The notes under the pieces were generated by a model. The model ran no database searches and was not told where the DNA came from. It worked only from the letters and a program-made list of their open reading frames with translations. From Cryobacterium psychrotolerans (GTDB lineage Bacteria; Actinomycetota; Actinomycetes; Actinomycetales; Microbacteriaceae), in contig NZ_FNFU01000007.1 of the NCBI RefSeq assembly GCF_900101115.1, positions 62,001 to 126,000 on the forward strand: 64,000 nucleotides of DNA. The letters run 5' to 3'. A program made the translations under genes and the position numbers. This document shows, one piece after another, positions 8,590 through 15,987 of this stretch. Within the stretch, counting starts at the first letter, position 1. Every line of letters begins with the position of its first letter.

Positions 8590-9891
8590 ATGATCCCCCG
8601 TGCGCACAATTCCGCCGTCCCGTCGGCTCTGGCACGCATCCTCGCTTCGCCCCGGTTCGCGACCTCGCTCACCCACGTGGCACTGGGCGTGGCCTTCTCG
8701 ATCTCGCTTCTGAAGAGCGTGATGGGCTGGGCGGGGCTCGCCGCCGTGCTGGTCGGCCTCGTGGCCCTGGCCGCGTTCTCGCTCTCCGCCCGCCGCGCGA
8801 GCATCGAATGGCACGGGCTGCTGCCGATCTCGATCCTCGTCTTCCTGGGCTGGTCCACCCTCACCCTGGTCTGGAGCGGCTACACCGTGGCCACCCTCAC
8901 CGGGGTCGGCTACCAACTGACCTTCGCGTTCCTGGCCGTGTACATCGCCCTGGCCCGGGACACCATTCAGATTGTGCGCGCCACCGGCGACGTGCTCCGC
9001 GTGCTGCTGGGGGTCTCCCTCGCACTCGAGGTGGTCTCCGGCCTGCTGCTCGACCTGCCGATCGCCTTCCTCGGAATCCAGGGGAACCTGGCCCGGTTGG
9101 GGCCGATCCAGGGCATCTTCGGTTCGCGGAACGTGCTCGGGCTGGTCGCGCTCCTCGCGTTCATCACCTTCGCGGTCGAACTTCGGTCGCGGTCGCTGCG
9201 CCGGGGCCCGGCGATCGGGTCGCTCGTGCTGGCCGGGCTGTGCATCCTTCTCGCCGGTTCCCCGGTGATCATGCTCGTCGCCCTGTTCGTCGGCGTCGCT
9301 GCCCTCGCCCTGTACTGGCTGCGGCGCACGCCTGCCGAAGGACGATGGATGCTGCAGCTCGGCCTCCTGGGCGCGACCGTGATCGCCCTGATCGGCGCGT
9401 GGATTGCCCGCGGCCGGCTCATCGAACTGCTCAACGCCGGCAGCGAATTCGAGGTGCGCTACACGCTGTGGCGCGAAATGTGGCGCCTGATCGCCCTGCA
9501 TCCCCTCGAAGGCTGGGGCTGGGCCGGGTACTGGCCGAACAACGTCACCCCGTACGGCTGGCTCGACTTCGTCACCGGCCGCGACCAGTCATCCGGTCTC
9601 AACGCGTTCCTCGACGTCTATTTCCAGGCCGGCCTGGTCGGCTTCCTCGCCTTCGTCGCCCTGGTCGGGCTCGCCTTCGTGCGTTCCTGGCTGCTCGCCT
9701 CGAACAAGCGCACCTTCGTGCACGTCTGGCCGGCGCTGACCCTCGTCGCCCTGCTGGTCGCGTCGGCCGCGGAAAGCACCATCCTGGTCGAGTTCGGCTG
9801 GCTGCTCCTCGTCGTCTGCGCGATGAAGGCATCGCAGGGCATGAGCTGGCGGAGCGCCCTGGCGCGGCATCCGCGGCGGTTCGAGGACTAG
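8590..9891 (+). CDS. O-antigen ligase/polymerase family membrane protein (paralog 2)
   Basis: A 433-aa protein with the same hydrophobic profile as the gene before it. It has matching landmarks: GPIQGIFGSRNVLGLVALLAFITFAV in the middle (paralog 1 has GPIEGIVASRNLLGF) and GWGWAGYW followed by LNAFLDVYFQAGLVGF. The pair therefore arose by duplication and diverged. It starts 19 bases after paralog 1 and ends one base before the flippase start, so all three are probably co-transcribed. The role is glycan polymerisation or ligation at the outer face of the membrane, inferred from the family. Confidence 0.85.
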   Translation: MIPRAHNSAVPSALARILASPRFATSLTHVALGVAFSISLLKSVMGWAGLAAVLVGLVALAAFSLSARRASIEWHGLLPISILVFLGWSTLTLVWSGYTVATLTGVGYQLTFAFLAVYIALARDTIQIVRATGDVLRVLLGVSLALEVVSGLLLDLPIAFLGIQGNLARLGPIQGIFGSRNVLGLVALLAFITFAVELRSRSLRRGPAIGSLVLAGLCILLAGSPVIMLVALFVGVAALALYWLRRTPAEGRWMLQLGLLGATVIALIGAWIARGRLIELLNAGSEFEVRYTLWREMWRLIALHPLEGWGWAGYWPNNVTPYGWLDFVTGRDQSSGLNAFLDVYFQAGLVGFLAFVALVGLAFVRSWLLASNKRTFVHVWPALTLVALLVASAAESTILVEFGWLLLVVCAMKASQGMSWRSALARHPRRFED

Positions 9892-9892
9892 C

Positions 9893-11110
9893 GTGAATCG
9901 TCGTCTGCTGAGGTTCACCGGCGGCTACGGCATCTCGGTCCTGCTGAGCGGTGTGATCAGCATCGCCGTCATCCCGGCCGTGATCATCTTCGCCGGGAAG
10001 GACGCCTGGGCGACGATCGCCGTCGCGCAGGCCGTGGCGGGGTTCGCGTTCGTCATCGCCGTGTTCGGCTGGGGTGTCACCGGTCCGACCACGGTGGCCA
10101 CGCTGGACGACGGGGAGCGCGGGCGCTTCTACCTCGATTCGCTGATGAGCCGCATCTGGCTCTGCGTGCCGATCCTGCCGGTGGCGATCGTGATTGCGAT
10201 TCCGCTCTCGCGCGGCGACGGGATGCTCGCGGCCGTCACGGTCGCCACCGGCGTGCTGGCCGCCCTCGGCGGCGGCTGGTTCTACGTCGGGGAGTCCAGC
10301 CCCATCCGCTTCCTGCTGCTCGACACGCTCCCCCGCAACGTGGGGACGGTTCTCGGCGCGCTGATCCTGATGGCGACCGGGAATCCGCTGTGGTTCGTCG
10401 CCTTGCAGGGTCTCGGCGTCGTCGTCGCGACGGTGGTCACCACCCGGGACATCCTGCGTCGGTACCCCGGCTGGACGCTCTTCCTCTCGCCCCGGCCCGC
10501 CGTGGGTAACCTGCGCGGGCACTCGGCATCCGTCACGATGTCCGTCACGTCGTCGCTGTACGTGAACGTTCCGGTCATCCTGGTCGGCATTTTCATCCCA
10601 CAGGCGACCGCCGCCTACGCCCTCGCCGAGCGGATCGTGCGGCTCGCGCTGTACTCGACGCGGCCGATCGTGCAGGTGGCGCAGGGTTACGTCCCCTCCC
10701 GCAGCCTGGACGTCCAGGTCTTCCGGGCCCGGAGGGTGCTCTGGATCGCGCTGCTGCTGGGCGGGGTCGGCGCGCTGGGCTACACGCTGCTCGGCCCCTG
10801 GGCCGGCTCCATCCTCTCGGGCGGGACCCTGACGATCCCGTTCAGCCTGGCGCTGGCGATGGGGATCAACCTCGGCGCCCTTCTGGCCTCCCAGCTGACC
10901 GGATTCGCCTGCATGAACGCCTTCGGGCTGACCAAGGCGCTGGCCGTCAGCACGATTGTCGGCGCGGTCGTGGGAAGCGCGCTGATGATTCCGTTGACGC
11001 TCTGGTTCGGGGTCTCCGGGCTCGCGTTCGGGCTCGCCGCCGCGGAAGTGAGCGTCCTGGCCGTGCAACTCGTCGTGCTGCGTCCGTTCCTGCGTGTCCC
11101 CCGCGCCTGA
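9893..11110 (+). CDS. Wzx-like polysaccharide flippase
   Basis: A 405-aa protein that begins at a GTG one base after the preceding stop. It is almost entirely made of hydrophobic helices with short loops, beginning RLLRFTGGYGISVLLSGVISI, as in polysaccharide-transport (MATE/MVF superfamily) flippases. Such proteins move undecaprenyl-linked repeat units from the inner to the outer leaflet. Placed after two Wzy-type genes, it completes a Wzx/Wzy-like set. It has no unique catalytic motif, so the call rests on membrane topology, length and context. Confidence 0.75.
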   Translation: MNRRLLRFTGGYGISVLLSGVISIAVIPAVIIFAGKDAWATIAVAQAVAGFAFVIAVFGWGVTGPTTVATLDDGERGRFYLDSLMSRIWLCVPILPVAIVIAIPLSRGDGMLAAVTVATGVLAALGGGWFYVGESSPIRFLLLDTLPRNVGTVLGALILMATGNPLWFVALQGLGVVVATVVTTRDILRRYPGWTLFLSPRPAVGNLRGHSASVTMSVTSSLYVNVPVILVGIFIPQATAAYALAERIVRLALYSTRPIVQVAQGYVPSRSLDVQVFRARRVLWIALLLGGVGALGYTLLGPWAGSILSGGTLTIPFSLALAMGINLGALLASQLTGFACMNAFGLTKALAVSTIVGAVVGSALMIPLTLWFGVSGLAFGLAAAEVSVLAVQLVVLRPFLRVPRA

Positions 11111-11229
11111 TCGGGCGGCGGGGCAGGCGCGGGCGGCGCCCGCAGTCGCGGGCAGGAGGCATCCCGGCGCCGGACGGTAGGGTCGTAGGTGGACGTGACG
11201 TCCGGCGCAGCTGAACGGAGTACGAACGA

Positions 11230-13143
11230 TTGACTGACTGGACAACGATTCAGAACGTGGTTTTCCCGCTGGAGAACGACCCGGATGTGCTGTCGCTGTA
11301 TCTTGACGCCGACACCTGGGCCCGATTCGGCGACACCGAGACCCGGGTGAGCGACAACGCGCACATCGATGACCTGATCTCGAGGGAGAGCATCCGGATC
11401 GGCGCCACCGCGCGCGTCTCCTTCGCCAGCTACTTCAACGCGTTCCCCGCGTCTTACTGGCAGCACTGGACCACGGTGCGCTCGATCCGCCTGAACCTGC
11501 AGACGGAGGGCGCCGGGACGCTGATGATCTACCGCTCGACCGCGCACGGCATCGCCCAGCGCGTCGAGTCGCACGCCCTGGCCGGAACGATGAGCACCAG
11601 CGTCGACCTCCCCGTCGTCACCTTCGGCGACGGCGGCTGGTACTGGTTCGACATCGTCGCCGGGACCGAGCCTCTCGTGCTCCGCGGCGGCAGCTGGGCC
11701 ACCCCCGACGAGCCCGCCCGGACGGGCAAGGTCTGCCTCGGGATCACCACCTTCAACAAGCCCGACTACTGCGTCGAAACGCTGGACGCCCTCGCCGGCA
11801 GCGGCGCGCTGCTGGGCGAGATCGACCGGGTCTTTCTCGTCGACCAGGGCAACGACAAGGTCAAGGCGCAGGGCGCCTACCCGGCCGTCGCGGCCAGGCT
11901 CGGCGACCAGCTCCAGGTCATCGAGCAGCCCAACCTTGGCGGCTCGGGGGGCTTCGCCCGCTCAATGGCGGAAACACTCGACCGACCAGAGAGCGACTTC
12001 GTGCTGCTGCTTGACGACGACGTCAAGGTCGAGCCCGAAAGCATCTTCCGCGCGCTGCAATTCGGCCGGTTCAGCCGGCGCCCCGTACTCGTCGGCGGGC
12101 ACATGTTCGACCTGCTCGACCGCCCGGTGCTGCACGCCTTCGCCGAGACCGTCGACCTCAAGCCGTTCGTCTGGCACTCCGAACCGCACGACAAGGTTCC
12201 CCACGACTTCCGGTTCAGCAACCTGCGCCAGACCCGCTGGATGCATGCCCGGATGGACGCGGACTACAACGGCTGGTGGTTCTGCCTCATCCCGACCGAG
12301 GCACTCCGGTCCGTCGGCCTGTCCCTCCCCGCCTTCATCAAGTGGGACGACGCGGAGTACTGCCTCCGCGCCGGAGCGGCCGGATTCGCGACCGTCAGCC
12401 TGCCCGGCGCCGCGCTCTGGCATGTGTCCTGGCTGGACAAGGACGACTCCATCGACTGGCAGGCGTATTTCCACGCCCGCAACCGGTTCGTGGCCGCGCT
12501 GCTGCACTCGCCGTTCAAGGGCGGCGGGGATCTCCTGCGCGACAGCCGCATCTGGGACATCAAGCACCTGCTGTCGATGCAGTACTACCCGGTTGCCCTG
12601 CGCCAGCAGGCCCTGCGCGACGTGCTGAGCGGCCCCGCGCACATGCACGCGACGCTGCCGACCAAGCTCGCCGAGCTCCGGGCCCAGGCCGCGGACTTCC
12701 GCGAGAAGCGCGTGCTGAAATCGGATGCCGAAACCCCCGTGACCAATGAAGGCAAACGGGTGTACCCGATCCCGGCCGGCACCCAGCAGGCCAGGGGACC
12801 TCGCGGACTGGCGCTGATCCTCTTCACCGCGCAGATGGTGGCCCGGCACTGGCTGGTCAAACCGGCCGCGGCCAATGTCGAGCGCCCGCAGGTGGAGCTG
12901 TCCAAGCGCGACGGCGTCTGGTTCCGGCTGCCGTATTTCGACAGCGCGCTCGTCTCGACCGCCGACGGCGCCGGGAAGACCTGGTATTCCCGGGACCGCC
13001 GCCAGTTCCGGCGGATGCTGCGCGAGAGCTGGCGCCTGCACCGGGAGATCGGTCGCCGCTGGCCCGAACTCGCCCGCCAGTACCGGGACGCGCTGCCCGA
13101 GATCACCTCGGTCAAGGAGTGGGACAAGACGCTCGGCCGCTGA
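11230..13143 (+). CDS. glfT2: galactofuranosyltransferase GlfT2-like
   Basis: A 637-aa protein, the same length as mycobacterial GlfT2. Residues 1 to about 165 form the beta-rich N-terminal domain. The GT-A domain follows with TTFNKPDYC, QPNLGGSGGFARSM, a LLLDDDV metal-binding triplet (Asp262-264), and FIKWDDAEYCLRAG with the likely catalytic base; HARNRF follows. The C-terminal part is helical. GlfT2 polymerises galactofuranose from UDP-Galf on a lipid-linked acceptor. The start is TTG at 11230 with GGAG about 9 bases upstream. It lies 119 bp after the flippase gene, and a TAGGGT box at 11178 could give it its own promoter. Confidence 0.9.
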   Translation: MTDWTTIQNVVFPLENDPDVLSLYLDADTWARFGDTETRVSDNAHIDDLISRESIRIGATARVSFASYFNAFPASYWQHWTTVRSIRLNLQTEGAGTLMIYRSTAHGIAQRVESHALAGTMSTSVDLPVVTFGDGGWYWFDIVAGTEPLVLRGGSWATPDEPARTGKVCLGITTFNKPDYCVETLDALAGSGALLGEIDRVFLVDQGNDKVKAQGAYPAVAARLGDQLQVIEQPNLGGSGGFARSMAETLDRPESDFVLLLDDDVKVEPESIFRALQFGRFSRRPVLVGGHMFDLLDRPVLHAFAETVDLKPFVWHSEPHDKVPHDFRFSNLRQTRWMHARMDADYNGWWFCLIPTEALRSVGLSLPAFIKWDDAEYCLRAGAAGFATVSLPGAALWHVSWLDKDDSIDWQAYFHARNRFVAALLHSPFKGGGDLLRDSRIWDIKHLLSMQYYPVALRQQALRDVLSGPAHMHATLPTKLAELRAQAADFREKRVLKSDAETPVTNEGKRVYPIPAGTQQARGPRGLALILFTAQMVARHWLVKPAAANVERPQVELSKRDGVWFRLPYFDSALVSTADGAGKTWYSRDRRQFRRMLRESWRLHREIGRRWPELARQYRDALPEITSVKEWDKTLGR

Positions 13144-13180
13144 GCCGCCCGCTCGCGAGATTCGCCGGCCCGCTCGCCGG

Positions 13181-13254
13181 CCGCGAGAGTCGCCGATTGT
13201 GCCGAGAGTCCCCGCTGCAACGGCGACACTGGGCAGAAACGGCGAGTCTCGGCG
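13181..13254. repeat. intergenic 74-bp repeat, copy 1
   Basis: Differs from copy 2 (13377-13450) at only four of 74 positions. It contains CGAGAGTCGCC and GCCGAGAGTC, but two of the changes (GACACTGGGC in place of GACTCTCGGC) weaken the internal pairing that copy 2 can form. The function is unknown; no further copy was noticed in the window. Confidence 0.85.
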
Positions 13255-13280
13255 CAACCTTCGCCGAGATTGACAGGTGC

Positions 13281-13316
13281 GGTCGAGCTTGCCCGGCACA
13301 CCAGGGCAACTCGACC
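13281..13316. terminator. hairpin downstream of glfT2
   Basis: Arms GGTCGAGCTTGCCC (13281-13294) and GGGCAACTCGACC (13304-13316) pair over 13 bp with one bulged C and a 9-base loop. It sits between the two 74-bp repeat copies. It is a likely bidirectional terminator for the convergent genes, without a clear T-run. Confidence 0.5.
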
Positions 13317-13376
13317 GGAACAGTCAAGGTCGGCGCACAGGCCGGTCCCACCGGCCGCCGCCGCCGCGGTCGCCCG

Positions 13377-13450
13377 CCGCGAGAGTCGCCGATTGTGCCG
13401 AGAGTCCCCGCTGCACCGGCGACTCTCGGCAGAAACGGCGAGCCTCGGCG
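13377..13450. repeat. intergenic 74-bp repeat, copy 2, with alternative hairpins
   Basis: The segment 13418-13428 (GGCGACTCTCG) is a perfect 11-bp complement of 13380-13390. The overlapping segment 13421-13430 is a perfect 10-bp complement of 13397-13406. The two pairings exclude each other, so the copy can fold into two alternative hairpins. Copy 1 has lost this. Confidence 0.8.
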
Positions 13451-13475
13451 CTGGGGTGCACGGCTCGCGCCGCGC

Positions 13476-13506
13476 GGGGGCGGGGGCGGGGGGCGGGGGC
13501 GGGGGG
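13476..13506 (+). other. five-run G tract, possible G-quadruplex
   Basis: Five runs of 5, 5, 6, 5 and 6 G separated by single C residues end exactly at the stop codon of the minus-strand epimerase gene. The plus strand has quadruplex-forming potential. The epimerase mRNA would carry the C-rich complement just after its stop. Confidence 0.7.
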
Positions 13507-14568
13507 CTAGTGCTGGAGGAGCGCGGCGATCACACGGGTGGCGGCGTGGCCGTCGCCGTAGGGCGCGGCATCCGTGGCGGCCGGCCAGGGCCGGGTGACC
13601 CCGGCGGCGATCTGCTCGCGCGAGGTTGCCAGCACGTTCCAGCCGAGGTCGATCGTCTCGACCCACTCGGTCTCCGTGCGCACGGTCGTGCACGGCACGC
13701 GCAGCAGGAACGCTTCCTTCTGCAGGCCGCCCGAGTCGGTCACCACGCCCGCGCTGGCCATGACGGCCGCAATGAGTTCCGAGTAGCCGAGCGGCTGATG
13801 CGGGATGAGCGTGCCCGTGGCCAGGTCGATGCCGAACTCCGCCGCCTTGGCGATCAGGCGCGGGTGGGCGAGCAGCACGACCGGGCGGTCGAGGGAGGAC
13901 AGGCTGTCGACGATCTCGGCCAGGCGGGCGGGGTCATCCGTGTTGTCGGCCCGGTGGAGCGTCGCGAGGTAGAAGCCGCCGTGCTCGAGGGAGAGGGACT
14001 CGAGCAGCTGGGAGGGCCCGCCCGCGGCGGCGTCGCGAACCTGGTAGAGCACGTCGGCCATGACGTCTCCGACGACGATGGAGCGGTCGGCGAGCCCCTC
14101 CGCGGTGAGGTGCGCGAGCGCCACCTCGGTGGGCGGGAGCAGCAGGTCGGCGGCGTGGTCGGTGAGCACCCGGTTGTGTTCCTCCGGCATCCGCCGGTTG
14201 AAGGAACGCAGCCCGGCCTCCAGGTGCGCGACCTTGTAGTGCAGCTTCACGGCGCTCAGCGCGGCGGCGACGGTGGAGTTCGTGTCCCCGTAGACGAGGA
14301 CCCAGTCGGGGTTGTGCTCGGTGAGCACGGCGTCGAGGGCACCGAGCATCGCTCCGGTCTGCACGCCGTGGCTGCCGGAGCCGACGCCGAGGTGCACGGT
14401 CGGCGCGGGGATGCTGAGTTCCTCGAAGAAGACATCGGAGAGCAGCGGGTCGTAGTGCTGACCGGTGTGCACGATGATGTGCTCCACCCCGGCCTCTGCC
14501 GCCGCCCGGGCGATCGGGGCAAGCTTGACGAATTGCGGTCTGGCACCTACGACACTCAGTAACTTCAC
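13507..14568 (-). CDS. non-hydrolysing UDP-sugar 2-epimerase, WbpI/WlbD-type or WecB
   Basis: A 353-aa protein with the full set of family motifs: GARPQFVKLAP at the N-terminus, HTGQHYDPLLSDVFF, YGDTNST, HLEAGLRSFNRRMPEEHNR, TDSGGLQKEA and RTETEWVET. It inverts C2 of a UDP-2-acetamido sugar through an elimination mechanism. SFNRRMPEE and SDVFFEELSIP are closer to the WbpI/WlbD group (UDP-GlcNAc3NAcA to UDP-ManNAc3NAcA) than to enterobacterial WecB, and the genes for the four preceding Wbp steps lie in this window. The start is GTG at 14568; the longer open frame upstream is low-complexity. Substrate choice is inferred. Its stop abuts the G-tract. Confidence 0.85.
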   Translation of the reverse strand: MKLLSVVGARPQFVKLAPIARAAAEAGVEHIIVHTGQHYDPLLSDVFFEELSIPAPTVHLGVGSGSHGVQTGAMLGALDAVLTEHNPDWVLVYGDTNSTVAAALSAVKLHYKVAHLEAGLRSFNRRMPEEHNRVLTDHAADLLLPPTEVALAHLTAEGLADRSIVVGDVMADVLYQVRDAAAGGPSQLLESLSLEHGGFYLATLHRADNTDDPARLAEIVDSLSSLDRPVVLLAHPRLIAKAAEFGIDLATGTLIPHQPLGYSELIAAVMASAGVVTDSGGLQKEAFLLRVPCTTVRTETEWVETIDLGWNVLATSREQIAAGVTRPWPAATDAAPYGDGHAATRVIAALLQH

Positions 14569-14605
14569 ACGGGCAATCCTAGGCGAGCGTGCCTGAGCGG
14601 CGTCT

Positions 14606-15856
14606 TCAGGCGCCCGTCGAGAGGAAGTGGGCGGCCAGGATGCGCGCGGAATAGCGGCCGTCGTGCACCTCGCCGACGAAGCGGGGACCCGCCTCGGCGA
14701 CCTGCCGGTAGTGGCCGGGATCGGCCACGACCCGGCGGATGGCCTCGGCCAGTTCGGCGGCGGTCGCCTGGACGATCGGCAGGGCCAGGCCCGTGGCCGC
14801 CTCCACCTCCGCGCGCACCTGCTCCGAGACATCCGAGACCACGAGCCGCCCGGATGCCAGCGCCTCGCACGCCGCCACCCCATAGCTGCCGATCCGGAAC
14901 TGGTCGACCACGATGTCCGCCGAACCGTACAGTTCGGGCATGTCTCCCGAGGGGACGCCCTCGACCCGGCGGTAGTCGATCAGGCCGTCGTCATGCAGCG
15001 CCGTCAGAATCGGGTCGACGAGGTCGGTGCCCTTGATGATCGCCTTGCTCGGAATGTGGACGACAACCGGGCGCGGGCCCGTCAGTGCCGGATTGGAGCG
15101 CTTCCACCGCTCGAGGTCGACGACGACCGGGAGCCAGAGGCCCTGCGCGACATCGAGCAGGAGGTCGGGAGTGGAGACGAAGACGGGGAGCCCGCACCGG
15201 TCGAGCACCCGCCGGTTCTCCCGGGCGCGCCGTTCCAGCTCGGGCGTCTGCGCGAGCAGGCCGTCGCGGTAGGGAGAGAACGGATTCGTCCGGGCGTGGC
15301 GGCTGGGCAGCCGGATGTCGGTTCCGTGGCAGACGAAGGCGGCCCGGACCCCGCTCCGTGCCAGGGCCGCCACCTCGCGCTCGACCGAGCCGAGGAAGGT
15401 GCCGAACAGCGGGCGCTCGGCCTCGATCAGCACGTGGGTGAAGCCCCGGCTGACCGCCCGGAGCTGGCGCCGCTGCCAGGATCCGGAGTACAGGTACACG
15501 TCTTTGTCGACCGGGTAGTCGGCCCGGAAGCCGAACGCGCCGGCGCCCTGGAAGCCCATGCTCACCGCCCCGGCGCCGGGCACATGCCGGGAGACCGCGC
15601 GGGCCCACTGGCCGCCCTGGCCGGCGAAATTGGCCGGGGCAACGTACAAGCGGATGTCCGTGTCGGGTGCCTGCGCCGGGCCGGGGATGCGGGCGCCGCC
15701 GCCCAGGACGGCCCGGTCGAGCCCCCGGAGCACCCGATCCGGCGCCCGGGACAGGAGACCGTCCGCGACCGCGTTGAGCCGGTCCGGCCAGGAGTGCCGC
15801 GAGCGCCAGATGCCCTGCAGCACCCGGCGCACGGCGTTGGTCAGGGGTTTCGGCAC
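14606..15856 (-). CDS. glycosyltransferase, GT4-like
   Basis: A 416-aa protein. The N-terminal half has APANFAGQGGQWARAV and AFVCHGTDIR. The C-terminal half has PSKAIIKGTDLVDPIL, YGSADIVVDQFRIGSYGVAACEALASGR, a GT-B nucleotide-sugar-binding arrangement with the conserved EALA segment. The HGTDIR and STPDL landmarks are shared with two other glycosyltransferases in the window (17787 and 30221), so the three are distant paralogs. It transfers a sugar from an activated donor to a growing glycan in the cytosol; donor and acceptor are unknown. It lies 37 bp upstream of the 2-epimerase gene on the same strand and diverges from the ABC transporter operon. Confidence 0.75.
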   Translation of the reverse strand: MPKPLTNAVRRVLQGIWRSRHSWPDRLNAVADGLLSRAPDRVLRGLDRAVLGGGARIPGPAQAPDTDIRLYVAPANFAGQGGQWARAVSRHVPGAGAVSMGFQGAGAFGFRADYPVDKDVYLYSGSWQRRQLRAVSRGFTHVLIEAERPLFGTFLGSVEREVAALARSGVRAAFVCHGTDIRLPSRHARTNPFSPYRDGLLAQTPELERRARENRRVLDRCGLPVFVSTPDLLLDVAQGLWLPVVVDLERWKRSNPALTGPRPVVVHIPSKAIIKGTDLVDPILTALHDDGLIDYRRVEGVPSGDMPELYGSADIVVDQFRIGSYGVAACEALASGRLVVSDVSEQVRAEVEAATGLALPIVQATAAELAEAIRRVVADPGHYRQVAEAGPRFVGEVHDGRYSARILAAHFLSTGA

Positions 15857-15912
15857 ACCTTGAAGCTAGCAGCATCGGCAAACCGGAAGACGGTCATTCC
15901 CGCTGAGCAAAC

Positions 15913-15918
15913 TAGGAT
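15913..15918 (+). promoter_or_regulatory. -10-like box of the 15988-31240 operon
   Basis: TAGGAT lies 70 bases before the ABC transporter ATG and immediately upstream of a tandem repeat. No convincing -35 box was found. The 5' leader would begin at about 15925. Confidence 0.35.
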
Positions 15919-15927
15919 GAGTCGGAT

Positions 15928-15969
15928 GCGCTCACTGCCGCAAGTCCAGCGCTCACTGCCGCAAGTCCA
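15928..15969 (+). repeat. perfect 21-bp tandem duplication in operon leader
   Basis: Two exact, directly adjacent copies of a 21-bp unit (starting GCGCTCACTGCCGC) occupy 15928-15948 and 15949-15969. They lie in the predicted untranslated leader, and the AGGGAGG ribosome site overlaps the end of the second copy. The number of copies could vary between strains. Confidence 0.9.
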
Positions 15970-15987
15970 GGGAGGACCGCCCCCGCA

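Larger units (their letters stand above)
13144..13506. other. 363-bp non-coding block between convergent genes
   Basis: No credible gene is seen here. The block holds two 74-bp repeat copies, a 13-bp-stem hairpin between them and a run of five G-tracts; each is listed separately. It separates glfT2 (plus) from the 2-epimerase gene (minus). Confidence 0.8.

Noticed and set aside
7173-8864. N-terminal extension of the manA frame
   Set aside because: The frame stays open by chance opposite the ligase genes; the family N-terminus and ribosome site fix the start at 7172.
14569-14883. Longer N-terminus for the 2-epimerase
   Set aside because: The added residues are Arg/Ser/Pro-rich and overlap the upstream glycosyltransferase; the conserved GARPQF strand begins right after the GTG at 14568.
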